Positions 52,719 to 60,965 are shown, counted from the stretch's first letter. The stretch is 64,000 nt of DNA from Leptofilum sp965223285 (GCF_965223285.1 NZ_OZ244997.1:186001-250000); one strand, 5' to 3'. The notes: a model not told the origin generated them from the sequence alone. Program-made: numbers and translations.

Positions 52719-54193
52719 TTGACAATGTTAGATTCACGGGCCACGAGCCTTTCTAAGCCGTGACTTTCGTGAGCGAGTACGATTATCCAAGTGTTTGACA
52801 ACCAATTCAGCCGCCTGGCGTGACGACAACTGCGGCAACGGCAACGCGGCTCGTAGCAAGGTACGAACGTTAACAATCGATAAATTGGGCAAAGTATCCG
52901 TTTCGTAGGCAGCCAACAAAGCCGGGTCACGAGGATATGCCTCCGTCCACTCGAGCAAGGTTTCGGTGATGAAGGCACTGGCCATGATGGTCAAGGCGAG
53001 ATGGTGAACCCAGGCAGGGTACTTCTGGGCCTGAAATTCATCCCACCCCAACTCCGATTTGGCGTCCTGATGGGCCCGTTCGATGAAGTAGCGATGCGAC
53101 TTGTGCCGGGCCATTGTCTCCAGAGGAATATCAGCCGGGGCATTGCTCAGTGAATAAGTAACTTTACCGTTGGCGCGGCGGATCAGCAGCCATTCCTGGC
53201 GGCAACTTCCCTCTTCACTGACGGTCCACACCCGTTGCCGGGCAAATTGGGCAGTGAGATGGCCCCGTTCATGTGGACGAAGGGTGATGGCGGTGAATGA
53301 GAACGCCGATGCCAGTTGTTCAGGTGTGGTCTGACTGCCTAACACAGTAATTTGGACATGCTTGCGCTTTGGTTCCCGGATGACCTGAGGTTTCTCCAGA
53401 TAAAGCGACAAGTTGCAGGGAATATCGGCAAAGTATTGGATGGACAGCTGGTCTAATTCAGCCCGCAACCAGTGGCTGCGGCCATACAAGCTGTCGCAGT
53501 CAAAGGCGTCAAAGGCGACGCCATTGGCCAGGACCCGCTTGACCATGACCAGTACCAGTTCGATCTTGGTCTGAAATTCCCGGTCAGCGGGGATGGCTAG
53601 CTTGTTGCGTCGCCGCGCATAGGCCGGGGTGAACCATTTTTCTGGCAAGTACAGTTCGCCATCAATCCAGGTGCGGTAGCCATCTTTGGCCAAGGCCAAA
53701 AACACACCCACCTGACTCATGTCAACTTTTCCCAGGCGACCATTGTGCTGCCGACTGCTGCCGGCGCTGCCATCACCGGCCTTCTCCTCTGCACTTTCAT
53801 CAGCAATGAGGACACTGCCTTGCTGGTAGTGGGGCAAACTGCTGATATCTTGTTGCAGGACGGCGATCAAATCGTTCCCGGCCCAAGGTGAATCGGCGAT
53901 GAATTGTTGCAGATTTTGTTCGGGGATTCCCGCTACACGGGCAATCCCGCTGATATGCCGGTTGCTCTCCATTCGTAACAAGCCACTCAGGTAATGATAG
54001 CCATATTCACTGGTATCGCGTGTCTTGGTTTTCATCCAATAACGATAACGTTCATGATACTGGTCAAGCCGCTCACCCAATTTATCGATAGCTGCTTCAT
54101 TTAGCCCCCACTGGGCTAACCGTGAAGTTTTTTCTTTTCCATTTTCAAATTTTACTGATATTGGCTCTCACGAGCCTAATTTAACATTGTCAA
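52719..54193 (-). mobile_element. 1475-bp IS701-like insertion sequence with 6-bp target duplication
   Basis: The element begins TTGACAATGTTA (52719-52730) and ends with the inverted TAACATTGTCAA (54182-54193). The match continues imperfectly into CACGAGCC-type words. AGTAAT flanks both sides (52713-52718 and 54194-54199), a direct target-site duplication. It carries one transposase gene. It contains no exact ACGGCCGT palindrome. Removal of the element plus one AGTAAT restores the open frame of the host gene. Confidence 0.93.
52734..54080 (-). CDS. IS701-family (DDE, SRSO17-like) transposase
   Basis: The 448-residue product resembles IS701-type transposases: I-A-D-E-S-A-E-E-K-A-G-D (first acidic residue), then R-Q-H-N-G-R-L-G-K-V-D-M-S-Q-V-G-V, a second acidic block in F-D-C-D-S-L-Y-G-R-S, and the late Y-F-I-E-R-A-H-Q-D-A-K-S-E-L-G-W that supplies the catalytic Glu. 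The frame is intact, so the element may still move. The best start is TTG at 54080; no in-frame ATG precedes it before a stop codon at the element's edge. Codon choice and lack of the genome palindrome suit a newcomer. Confidence 0.92.
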   Translation of the reverse strand: MGERLDQYHERYRYWMKTKTRDTSEYGYHYLSGLLRMESNRHISGIARVAGIPEQNLQQFIADSPWAGNDLIAVLQQDISSLPHYQQGSVLIADESAEEKAGDGSAGSSRQHNGRLGKVDMSQVGVFLALAKDGYRTWIDGELYLPEKWFTPAYARRRNKLAIPADREFQTKIELVLVMVKRVLANGVAFDAFDCDSLYGRSHWLRAELDQLSIQYFADIPCNLSLYLEKPQVIREPKRKHVQITVLGSQTTPEQLASAFSFTAITLRPHERGHLTAQFARQRVWTVSEEGSCRQEWLLIRRANGKVTYSLSNAPADIPLETMARHKSHRYFIERAHQDAKSELGWDEFQAQKYPAWVHHLALTIMASAFITETLLEWTEAYPRDPALLAAYETDTLPNLSIVNVRTLLRAALPLPQLSSRQAAELVVKHLDNRTRSRKSRLRKARGP

Positions 54194-54318
54194 AGTAATA
54201 ATATATTCAATAGAAAGACCTCAAGCAGAAAGCCCCCCAAAGGGAGATCTGGATGCCTCAGGATTTCAATCTTGGTTCCTGCTGGAGATTCTGTGACTAG
54301 ATAAGCATCATCAGCCAT
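54194..54318 (-). pseudogene. N-terminal fragment of the same interrupted membrane-protein gene
   Basis: The frame starts at ATG 54316-54318 and reads M-A-D-D-A-Y-L-V-T-E-S-P-A-G, then L-P-L-G-G-F-L-L-E-V-F-L-L-N-I-L-L before running into the insertion sequence, where a TGA stop follows within two codons. It is the 5' part of the gene whose 3' part lies at 52379-52718. The original gene stood directly downstream of lysS, separated from it by a hairpin. Confidence 0.82.
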
Positions 54319-54331
54319 TTTAAATCACTTG

Positions 54332-54366
54332 AAGATAACAAAAGTCTTGAAGACTTTTGTTATCTT
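54332..54366. terminator. 35-bp near-perfect palindrome, terminator of lysS
   Basis: AAGATAACAAAAGTCTT is perfectly inverted around a single central base. It begins 6 bp beyond the lysS stop. Its inner 11 bp match the inverted repeat at 14839-14899. Confidence 0.7.
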
Positions 54367-54372
54367 GGGCAG

Positions 54373-55902
54373 CTACCCCTCGTCGCGTTCGCGGAGGTGG
54401 GGGAAGAGGAGCACTTCGCGGATGGTGGCTTTGTCGGCCATGAGCATCACCAGCCGGTCTACGCCCACGCCAAAGCCGCCGTTGGGCGGCATCCCGTACC
54501 GCATGGCACGCAAATAATCTTCGTCGATGGGGTTTAGCTCGTCGTCGTCTTTGGCGTACAGTTTTTGCAAATCTTCAAACCGCTTCTGCTGATCCAGCGG
54601 ATCGTTTAGCTCAGTAAAGGCGTTGCCCATTTCCATGCCGGCAATGAAAAATTCAAACCGCTCCACATGCCTGGGATCGCCGGGAATCGCTTTAGCCAGC
54701 GGCGAAATGTCGCGTGGGTAGGTGGTAATAATAGTTGGCTGAATCAGTTTTGGCTCCACAAAATCGCCAAATAGCCCATCAATCAGCTTGCCCCAGCTTG
54801 CCCCAATCGGCGCGTGACCGCCCGCCTCGCGGATGGCGTTGGCCAGGCTGGGCGCATCAGGGTGTTCCATGTAATCAATCTCGGCAAACTGCTTGATAGC
54901 ATCCCGCATAGTAATACGCGGCCAATTGCCGCCCAGGTTAATTGTGTTGCCCTGGTAGACAATCTCGCTTTTGCCCCAAACCTGTTCAGCCACGTATTTC
55001 ACCATTCCCTCAGTGAAATCCATTACGTTATGATAATCCCAGTAGGCGGCGTAGAACTCTAGCATAGTGAATTCGGGATTGTGCTTGAAGCTAACGCCCT
55101 CGTTGCGGAAGTCGCGCCCGATTTCATAGACGCGTTCGATGCCGCCAACGAGCAGCCGTTTGAGGTACAGCTCGAAGGAGATGCGCAGGTAGAGTTCTTG
55201 CTTTAGCTGGTTGTGGTGGGTGGTAAACGGCCGTGCGGCAGCCCCCCCATACAAAGGTTGTAAAACCGGGGTCTCAACCTCTAAAAAGTCGTGGTCTTCA
55301 AAGTAACGGCGCAGGGCAGAGATAACTTTGGCACGGATTTTGAAGATTTCGCGCACCTCTGGGTTTACCGCCAAATCGGCGTACCGCTGACGGTATCGCT
55401 CTTCCACATCGCTAAAGGCATTGTGGCGCACAATTTCGCCGTCTACTTCTTGCTCTTTCACCACTGGCAATGGGCTGACGGCTTTGGCCAGCAGCTTCCA
55501 TTCGCTAACGCGCAGGCTTACTTCACCCGTGCGGGTGCGGAATAACACGCCAGTTGCCTGCACAAAATCACCTAAATCGAGCAGTTTACGAAAGATATGA
55601 TGGGATTCTTCACCGATGGCCTGACGACGGACGAACAGCTGAATACGGCCGTAACCATCCTCGATATGCGCAAAAACCGTCTTGCCCATGTCGCGGCTGC
55701 TTACCAACCGGCCGCACAAAGTCGCTTCGATCTCTGGCGCGTCTTCGCCTTGGGTAGATTCGGCCGTTTCGAAGGCGGTAATCGCCTCGGTGCTGGTGTG
55801 GGTGCGGTCAACGCGCAGCGGATACGGCTCGATGCCCACGTCACGCAGTTGATCAATTTTATCCAGACGTTTTTGTTCTAGCGGTGTTGGTTCCCAAGAC
55901 AT
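54373..55902 (-). CDS. lysS: Lysyl-tRNA synthetase (class II)
   Basis: The 509-residue enzyme has an N-terminal OB-fold tRNA-binding domain (about 50-170; G-R-L-V-S-S-R-D-M-G-K) and a class II catalytic domain. Motif 2 is seen as F-R-N-E-G-V-S-F-K-H-N-P-E-F-T near residue 265, and motif 3 as G-F-G-V-G-V-D-R-L-V-M-L near 480. The amino-acid pocket E-L-N-D-P is also present. AGGAG with a 6-bp spacer precedes the ATG. The leader shows no T-box, unlike serS. A tRNA-Lys gene lies 2.6 kb upstream on the same strand. Confidence 0.97.
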   Translation of the reverse strand: MSWEPTPLEQKRLDKIDQLRDVGIEPYPLRVDRTHTSTEAITAFETAESTQGEDAPEIEATLCGRLVSSRDMGKTVFAHIEDGYGRIQLFVRRQAIGEESHHIFRKLLDLGDFVQATGVLFRTRTGEVSLRVSEWKLLAKAVSPLPVVKEQEVDGEIVRHNAFSDVEERYRQRYADLAVNPEVREIFKIRAKVISALRRYFEDHDFLEVETPVLQPLYGGAAARPFTTHHNQLKQELYLRISFELYLKRLLVGGIERVYEIGRDFRNEGVSFKHNPEFTMLEFYAAYWDYHNVMDFTEGMVKYVAEQVWGKSEIVYQGNTINLGGNWPRITMRDAIKQFAEIDYMEHPDAPSLANAIREAGGHAPIGASWGKLIDGLFGDFVEPKLIQPTIITTYPRDISPLAKAIPGDPRHVERFEFFIAGMEMGNAFTELNDPLDQQKRFEDLQKLYAKDDDELNPIDEDYLRAMRYGMPPNGGFGVGVDRLVMLMADKATIREVLLFPHLRERDEG

Positions 55903-55910
55903 TCATTTCT

Positions 55911-56020
55911 CCTAAAAAGCGGAACACAGGGTTACACGGAGGAGGCGCAGAGATTCACAGAGATCAATAAATTTAAAAATCTGCGCTAATCTGCGTAATC
56001 TGTGGATAAACCTATCAAAA
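55911..56020. repeat. Intergenic filler with CACAG and CTGCG-type repeated words
   Basis: The lysS-greA spacer contains CACAGGGTTACACGGAGG and CTGCGCTAATCTGCGTAATC, low-complexity words resembling those at 28805-28830. I see no gene in it. Confidence 0.4.
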
Positions 56021-56022
56021 AA

Positions 56023-56041
56023 GCCCGTGTTATCCACGGGC
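56023..56041 (-). terminator. Rho-independent terminator of greA
   Basis: On the minus strand GCCCGTG and CACGGGC form a 7-bp stem with a 5-nt loop followed by TTTTTTG, about 40 bp beyond the greA stop. Confidence 0.85.
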
Positions 56042-56080
56042 CTTAAAAAGCAAAATCATACCGGGTAACAGTTTACGCAG

Positions 56081-56566
56081 TTACCCAATCTTAACAACGC
56101 GAAATTCCAAAACCCCGTTGGGTGCGTTCACGCGCACTACTTCGCCGACCTTGGCACCTAACAAAGCAAGGCCCAATGGACTCTCATTGGAAATACGCCC
56201 GGCCGCCGGATCAGCTTCAGCTGCACCAACCAGATGGTACCGCTCTTCGTCGTCAAACCCTGCTTCAGAAACGGTCACCCAGTCGCCAACATTGACAACA
56301 TCCGGTGACCCACCGTTGTCATCAATTAGTTGGTAATTCTTGAGGATATCTTCCAGTTCCTGAATGCGCCCTTCCAGAAATGCCTGTTCATTGCGGGCGG
56401 CTTCCAACTCAGCATTTTCCACAAAGTCATCATCTTGCCCATCCTGAAAGGCGCGATGCAGTCGGTCTGCTACTTTTTCTCGCCCTTCGGTGCGAAGATG
56501 ATGTAATTCTTTTGTTAATTTGTCTAAACCTTCTTCCGTTAATAGGTGAGGCTTCATTAATGTCAT
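56081..56566 (-). CDS. greA: Transcription elongation factor GreA
   Basis: The 161-residue protein rescues backtracked RNA polymerase by stimulating transcript cleavage. An N-terminal coiled-coil hairpin (about 8-80) carries the acidic tip in D-D-D-F-V-E-N-A-E-L-E-A-A-R-N-E-Q. A C-terminal FKBP-like domain (about 90-161) contains I-S-N-E-S-P-L-G-L-A-L-L-G and V-G-E-V-V-R-V. AGGGG precedes the ATG at 56566 by 6 bp. Length is normal for GreA. It lies between aroB and lysS on the same strand, with its own terminator. Confidence 0.95.
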   Translation of the reverse strand: MTLMKPHLLTEEGLDKLTKELHHLRTEGREKVADRLHRAFQDGQDDDFVENAELEAARNEQAFLEGRIQELEDILKNYQLIDDNGGSPDVVNVGDWVTVSEAGFDDEERYHLVGAAEADPAAGRISNESPLGLALLGAKVGEVVRVNAPNGVLEFRVVKIG

Positions 56567-56663
56567 TATTTACCCCTGCGCAAATCCGTAGATTTGTAAG
56601 ATTTTTTCTGAGACTGGCAATATGTTACAAACTCTTTTCTTTACCGCCCCTAAGACGGCAAAA

Positions 56664-56679
56664 CCGCTGTAAACAGCGG
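56664..56679 (-). terminator. Small hairpin after aroB, possible terminator
   Basis: CCGCTGT and ACAGCGG form a tight 7-bp stem and TTTTGCC follows on the minus strand, about 70 bp beyond the aroB stop. The two-base loop is short, so confidence is modest. Confidence 0.45.
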
Positions 56680-56746
56680 CAGCAACTGCGTTATAGTCGT
56701 CAGGCGAAAAATTATATCAAAAACAGTCCTATTGTAAAGAGAGAAA

Positions 56747-57820
56747 TCAGGTGGATTGTACGGCCGTTAAGCAAGCCAACACATCTTGCTCCGAAACTTC
56801 TCCCGTCATGAACACATTACCCACATCCCGCAGCAAAATAAAGCGCAGCTTACCCGCCGCTTTTTTCTTGTCGCTGAACATCGCCTGATAGATAGCATTG
56901 GCCTCAAACTCCGCCGGGATGCGCGTGGGCAGCCCTTGTGCCTGCAAAGCTGATTCAATGCGCCCCTGCAAGGCCAGGTCGCAATGCGCCAGCCGTGCCG
57001 ACAAGCTAGCCGCAGCCACCAATCCCATCGCCACCCCTTCTCCATGCCGCACCCGGTAGCCACTGACTTGCTCGATGGCGTGGCCGAAGGTGTGTCCTAA
57101 ATTGAGCGTCGCTCGCCGTCCCTGCTCGAACGGGTCTTCTTGCACCACATCCCGCTTTACCTCAATGGCTGTGGCAACAAGAGATTGGAGATTAGAGATT
57201 GAAGATTGGGCAGTTAATTTCCAATCTCTAGTCTCTAATCTCCCAAAAAGCTCAGGATTGCTGATCAAGCTATGCTTTACAACTTCCGCCATGCCTGCGG
57301 CGAACTCTTCCGGGGGTAAGGTATGCAAAGTGGAAACATCGGCGAGTACGGCCGTTGGCTGTTTGAAAGCCCCCACCAAATTTTTGCCTTGCGGCAAATC
57401 CAGGCCGGTTTTGCCCCCCACGCTGGCATCCACCATTGCCAGCAAACTGGTGGGGCATTGCACAAAATCGACCCCGCGCAGGTAGGTAGCAGCGACGAAG
57501 CCAGCTACATCCCCCACCACGCCACCACCCAGTGCCACTACCGTCGCTTGGCGGTCAATGCCAGCGGCTAACAGTTGATCGTAGATGGTTGCCACGGTGG
57601 TCAGCGTTTTGTGCTGCTCCCCGGCGGGAATCGTGACCGTACAGGCCACCTCCCCCAGTCGATGGGCGTGCAGCGGCCCCACATGGCTGTCGGTGATGAG
57701 CGCAATTGGGCCACGAATGTCCGCCAGCTCAGGCAAATTGGACAGCAAGTCAGTGCCCACAAGCACATCGTACTGACCAGTTGGGTGTGTGACAGGAAGG
57801 CAAGTTGGTTCTAATTTCAC
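56747..57820 (-). CDS. aroB: 3-dehydroquinate synthase with a repeat-derived internal insertion
   Basis: The 357-residue enzyme makes 3-dehydroquinate in the shikimate pathway. The NAD-binding G-G-G-V-V-G-D-V-A-G-F near residue 85, P-T-S-L-L-A-M-V-D-A-S-V-G-G-K, and the zinc site G-H-T-F-G-H-A-I-E are present. The GTG at 57820 is the start: AAGGAG lies 5 bp upstream and the longer frame would only translate a repeat. Residues encoded by 57178-57246 (E-T-R-D-W-K-L-T-A-Q-S-S-I-S-N-L-Q-S) come from a quasi-palindromic repeat that keeps the frame, in a loop between M-A-E-V-V-K-H and I-E-V-K-R-D. It is paired with aroK upstream. Confidence 0.93.
   Translation of the reverse strand: MKLEPTCLPVTHPTGQYDVLVGTDLLSNLPELADIRGPIALITDSHVGPLHAHRLGEVACTVTIPAGEQHKTLTTVATIYDQLLAAGIDRQATVVALGGGVVGDVAGFVAATYLRGVDFVQCPTSLLAMVDASVGGKTGLDLPQGKNLVGAFKQPTAVLADVSTLHTLPPEEFAAGMAEVVKHSLISNPELFGRLETRDWKLTAQSSISNLQSLVATAIEVKRDVVQEDPFEQGRRATLNLGHTFGHAIEQVSGYRVRHGEGVAMGLVAAASLSARLAHCDLALQGRIESALQAQGLPTRIPAEFEANAIYQAMFSDKKKAAGKLRFILLRDVGNVFMTGEVSEQDVLACLTAVQST
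57178..57246. repeat. Quasi-palindromic GAGATTAGAGATT-type repeat inside aroB
   Basis: Arrays of AGAGATTGGAGATT words on one side are mirrored by AATCTCTAGTCTCTAATC words on the other, around a short centre. The repeat is in frame and is absorbed into the aroB product. Confidence 0.75.
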
Positions 57821-57835
57821 AGTTGCTCCTTGAGT

Positions 57836-57900
57836 ATAGTGGTTGGTGGTTAGTGACTGGTTGCTAGTCAAACCCCTAGCCACTAGCCACCAACCGCTAA
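57836..57900. repeat. Quasi-palindromic GGTTAGTGG-type repeat between aroK and aroB
   Basis: TAGTGGTTGGTGGTTAGTG words are mirrored by CTAGCCACTAGCCACC words around a short centre. It is a sister of the repeat before serS. It supplies the last four sense codons and the stop codon of aroK and ends 15 bp before the aroB start. Confidence 0.72.
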
Positions 57901-58389
57901 AAAAATTTCATCGGCAACCTGCACGGCCGTTTTGCCATCGGTGCTAATTTGGGGGAAACTGCCGTATCCTTCGCGGCGCATTGCCAGTAGTTGGGCAATT
58001 TGTTCAGCCGGGTTGGGTACGTTGAGCAACGGCCGTTTTTCATCATCTTTCACTCGCGCCAAAATGGTGTCTGGGACAGCCGTTAAGCAAAACACGTGTC
58101 CCGATGCCGCCAACGCCTCGGCGTTCACATCGTCCAGCATCAGACGCCCGCCTGTGGCGATGATAAGGCCCTGCTGCTGTGCCAGCTCCAAGGCGATAGT
58201 GCGCTCCCAAGTTCGGAACGCCGCTTCGCCATCCTGGGCAAAAATGTCAGCAATGGAACGGCCGTCTCGTTCCACAATGAGCGCGTCAGTGTCTGTGAAC
58301 GGCCGTTGCAGCCGCCGTGCTAACAGTTTACCCACCGTCGTTTTGCCCGTGCCCATGAAGCCTGTGAGAATGATATTTGGCGTTGACAT
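57883..58389 (-). CDS. aroK: Shikimate kinase
   Basis: The 168-residue P-loop kinase phosphorylates shikimate at the 3-position. It has Walker A G-F-M-G-T-G-K-T-T-V near residue 10, F-x-D-T-D with the shikimate-binding Asp at about 34, F-R-x-W-E near 58, the A-T-G-G-R strand near 79, and a lid Arg in K-R-P-L-L. The C-terminal codons L-A-V-G-G and the stop lie inside the repeat at 57836-57900, so the tail is probably not original. It lies just upstream of aroB, with which it is probably co-transcribed. Confidence 0.95.
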   Translation of the reverse strand: MSTPNIILTGFMGTGKTTVGKLLARRLQRPFTDTDALIVERDGRSIADIFAQDGEAAFRTWERTIALELAQQQGLIIATGGRLMLDDVNAEALAASGHVFCLTAVPDTILARVKDDEKRPLLNVPNPAEQIAQLLAMRREGYGSFPQISTDGKTAVQVADEIFLAVGG

Positions 58390-58422
58390 CTCGGTATTAT
58401 TTCCGTGTCACACAAACAAAAA

Positions 58423-58440
58423 GCCGCTCAAAGAGAGCGG
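58423..58440 (-). terminator. Terminator after tRNA-Lys
   Basis: On the minus strand CCGCTC and GAGCGG form a 6-bp stem with a 5-nt loop, followed by CTTTTTG, about 15 bp after the tRNA gene and before aroK. Confidence 0.75.
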
Positions 58441-58454
58441 ACTTAAGATAAAAG

Positions 58455-58527
<73 letters not shown>

Positions 58528-58698
58528 TTGCTTAAAGCGGAGAGGATTATACAAAATTTTGGGGCAAAAACAACTTCCGCTGCGCTTAAATTCAGCAATG
58601 AATTGGCGCGAATCTTCACGAATTTGACTCTTTTTCGCGTGAATTCGAGCCAATTCGCTGCAATATTTCTACGATCCCAATAAACGTACAGTTGGCAA

Positions 58699-60957
58699 CT
58701 ATCGCTCCTGCAAAAATTCGGCAGAAAGCCAACCGGTACGGCCGTCTACAAATACTTCTTGCCACGTAAAACCATCGGCCGTCACCGTGCCATCCAGCAA
58801 CACTACAACTGTGTCTACGGACAGCACCGTTAGCACAGGCGCATCCAGCCGAGGTTCCAGACGCAAATTGGTGCCAAAGGGGTAAGTGATGACGGCCGTT
58901 CGCGGCGTGGCGGTTGGCGTCGCCGTGGGCGTAAATGTTGGCGACGGCGTGGGCGTTTGAGTGGGAGTTTCCGTAGGCAGCACTGTGGCAGTGGCCGTTG
59001 CCGTCGGCTGCGGGGACGGGGTAAAAGTTTGCGTGGCTGTCGCCGTTGGTGTCGGGCCAGGCGTAAACGTTAGCGTGGGGAGTGGCGTAGGTGTAAGTGT
59101 GGGGGGCACCTCTGGGTCTAGCTTCGTGACTTCGATCACTTCCAGCGTTAGCGCCACGCTTTCCAAAATGCCTTCATCCTTCAAGGTAGCCCCGATGGCC
59201 GTTTGCAAATCCTCAACCACGCGATACGGCAGTGGCGACGTCGAACGCGCCGTGATGTCCAGAATGAGCAAGTCCCCCTCAAACACAGCTTCCGGTGCCT
59301 CATCCAGCGTGGCCCCGGCTATCTCTTCTAGCTTCTCTTCTACCACCTCATTGATGCGCGTCAGGCGTGCCTGTTCCTGCGCCAATTGGTAAGTAAAGCC
59401 AACAATCAAGGCCGTCACCACGCCCAGCGAAATGAGGGCCACACGGCCACTGCGTGCTTGCACAGCCCGCCGCGATTTTTGGTTCACGGTGGGACGGAAC
59501 CCCAATATGAGAAACATTAAGGCCGTAGCAGAGCTAATCGAAACAAAGTTAGCGATAAACAGCAGCATCGCCCCAAAGGCATGAGTATACCGTCCAGCCG
59601 TAAACGAAATGCCCACAGTGGCCAACGGTGGCACCAGGGCGGCGGCAATAGCAACGCCGGGCAATGCTCCAGCAGCATCAGAGCGGGCCAGGGCATACCC
59701 GCCAGCCAGGCCGGAAAAAAGCGCAATTGCCAAATCTATTAATGTGGGTTGGGTACGGGCCAGGAGCTCTGACGTCGCTGGCTGACCAATGCTGAGCAAT
59801 CCTGCCAGCGCACTCACCCCAATGGCTAACAACATGCCGCGTATCACTGCCCCCAGCGAGAGGCGCAGGAAGCGGGCATCTCCCAGCACAACCGCCAGGC
59901 CAGTGCCCACCATTGGCGACATTAGAGGAGCCACAAGCATGGCACCAATCACTACCGCCGGGCTGCTAATTATTAACCCTAATGCTGCAATGATGGAAGA
60001 CAATGAAATGAGTATGTAAAAGTCAAGATCAGGGCGAGCACTGCGCCGGATGCGGGTGTACGCCTCGATACGATCGCGCAGTTCCATGCGGGGTAAAAAT
60101 CGCCGCAAATTCCAGGCAGCATTGTCCCACCAGCTACCCAGCCGGCTGCGAGGCTGCCGTACAATGACGACCGGTTTTTTGCTTTGGCGCACCACGGCAG
60201 CAGGCACATCACCAAATAAAATTTTGTCGATGGAGCTTTCCTGGCTGGCTCCAATCATGACCAAATCGCACGCTTCTCTGGCTAGATTGGTAATGCCTTC
60301 GGTGACGGTGCGCGCCGTAACGACTCTGGTTTCGATGCGGTCGTTGGCATCTACAAACTGCATAAGCTGGCGCAGGCGCGCCTGTCCCAATGCTTCCTGA
60401 TTTTGCAAAAATTCCTGGGCGATGTAAACGGCCGTTACCTTCACCTTGTGCGTGAGAGGGAGCAAAAACGTAAGGGCATGCGCCGTGTTGGGGCCGCCCG
60501 CTGTGGGTACAATGATGTGATCTAATTCGTCACTGAGAGAAACGGCCGTTTCCCCAATCACTTCAGGATGATCCCCCCGGACAGCCGCCACCGCACACGA
60601 GACCCGATTCAGATTAAACGCAATCGGACCATCCAAGTGGGCTACTAGCAAGTCAATGGCCGCTTCATGTACAAACTTTTCCAGGGCGCGGTCAAAATTA
60701 AGCGATGTCATCTGCAAAATGGTGATGTCAGTTGCTTCAGGCTCCAACCCTTGAATCATTTCAGCATGGGCACGGGCCGCCTTTTGAGCCGCAGGGTTCA
60801 TGTCTGGCAGGTAGATGCCAGCAATGAGCTGGCCATCATTGGCACGCGCCAACGCCAGCGCGAGCTGCCAGGCACGACCTAAAGGCTCTTTTGGGGATAA
60901 AATTACCAGAGCGCGCCACAATTTTTCTTGGGGAAGCTGGCCGTCGATTAGCTGCAT
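58699..60957 (-). CDS. Tandem universal-stress-protein, DUF389 membrane and SH3 domain fusion
   Basis: The 752-residue protein has two Usp-like domains (about 12-125 and 140-275), the second with the ATP-loop pattern G-A-S-Q-E-S-S-I-D-K-I-L-F-G-D-V and K-K-P-V-V-I-V. A DUF389 (TIGR00341-type) membrane domain (about 310-490, six or so segments; S-P-A-V-V-I-G-A-M-L-V-A-P-L-M-S-P) follows, then another membrane segment, an extracytoplasmic domain, a long Thr/Pro linker and a C-terminal SH3b domain. The layout suggests a cytoplasmic nucleotide sensor tied to a cell-wall-facing domain; function is unknown. I chose the ATG at 60957; upstream codons begin only with TTG. The promoter lies so close that the message may be leaderless. 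Confidence 0.88.
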   Translation of the reverse strand: MQLIDGQLPQEKLWRALVILSPKEPLGRAWQLALALARANDGQLIAGIYLPDMNPAAQKAARAHAEMIQGLEPEATDITILQMTSLNFDRALEKFVHEAAIDLLVAHLDGPIAFNLNRVSCAVAAVRGDHPEVIGETAVSLSDELDHIIVPTAGGPNTAHALTFLLPLTHKVKVTAVYIAQEFLQNQEALGQARLRQLMQFVDANDRIETRVVTARTVTEGITNLAREACDLVMIGASQESSIDKILFGDVPAAVVRQSKKPVVIVRQPRSRLGSWWDNAAWNLRRFLPRMELRDRIEAYTRIRRSARPDLDFYILISLSSIIAALGLIISSPAVVIGAMLVAPLMSPMVGTGLAVVLGDARFLRLSLGAVIRGMLLAIGVSALAGLLSIGQPATSELLARTQPTLIDLAIALFSGLAGGYALARSDAAGALPGVAIAAALVPPLATVGISFTAGRYTHAFGAMLLFIANFVSISSATALMFLILGFRPTVNQKSRRAVQARSGRVALISLGVVTALIVGFTYQLAQEQARLTRINEVVEEKLEEIAGATLDEAPEAVFEGDLLILDITARSTSPLPYRVVEDLQTAIGATLKDEGILESVALTLEVIEVTKLDPEVPPTLTPTPLPTLTFTPGPTPTATATQTFTPSPQPTATATATVLPTETPTQTPTPSPTFTPTATPTATPRTAVITYPFGTNLRLEPRLDAPVLTVLSVDTVVVLLDGTVTADGFTWQEVFVDGRTGWLSAEFLQER

Positions 60958-60965
60958 AGGACACA

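Noticed and set aside
57821..57883. 21-codon N-terminal extension of AroB
   Set aside because: It only translates the quasi-palindromic repeat; GTG at 57820 has the ribosome-binding site.
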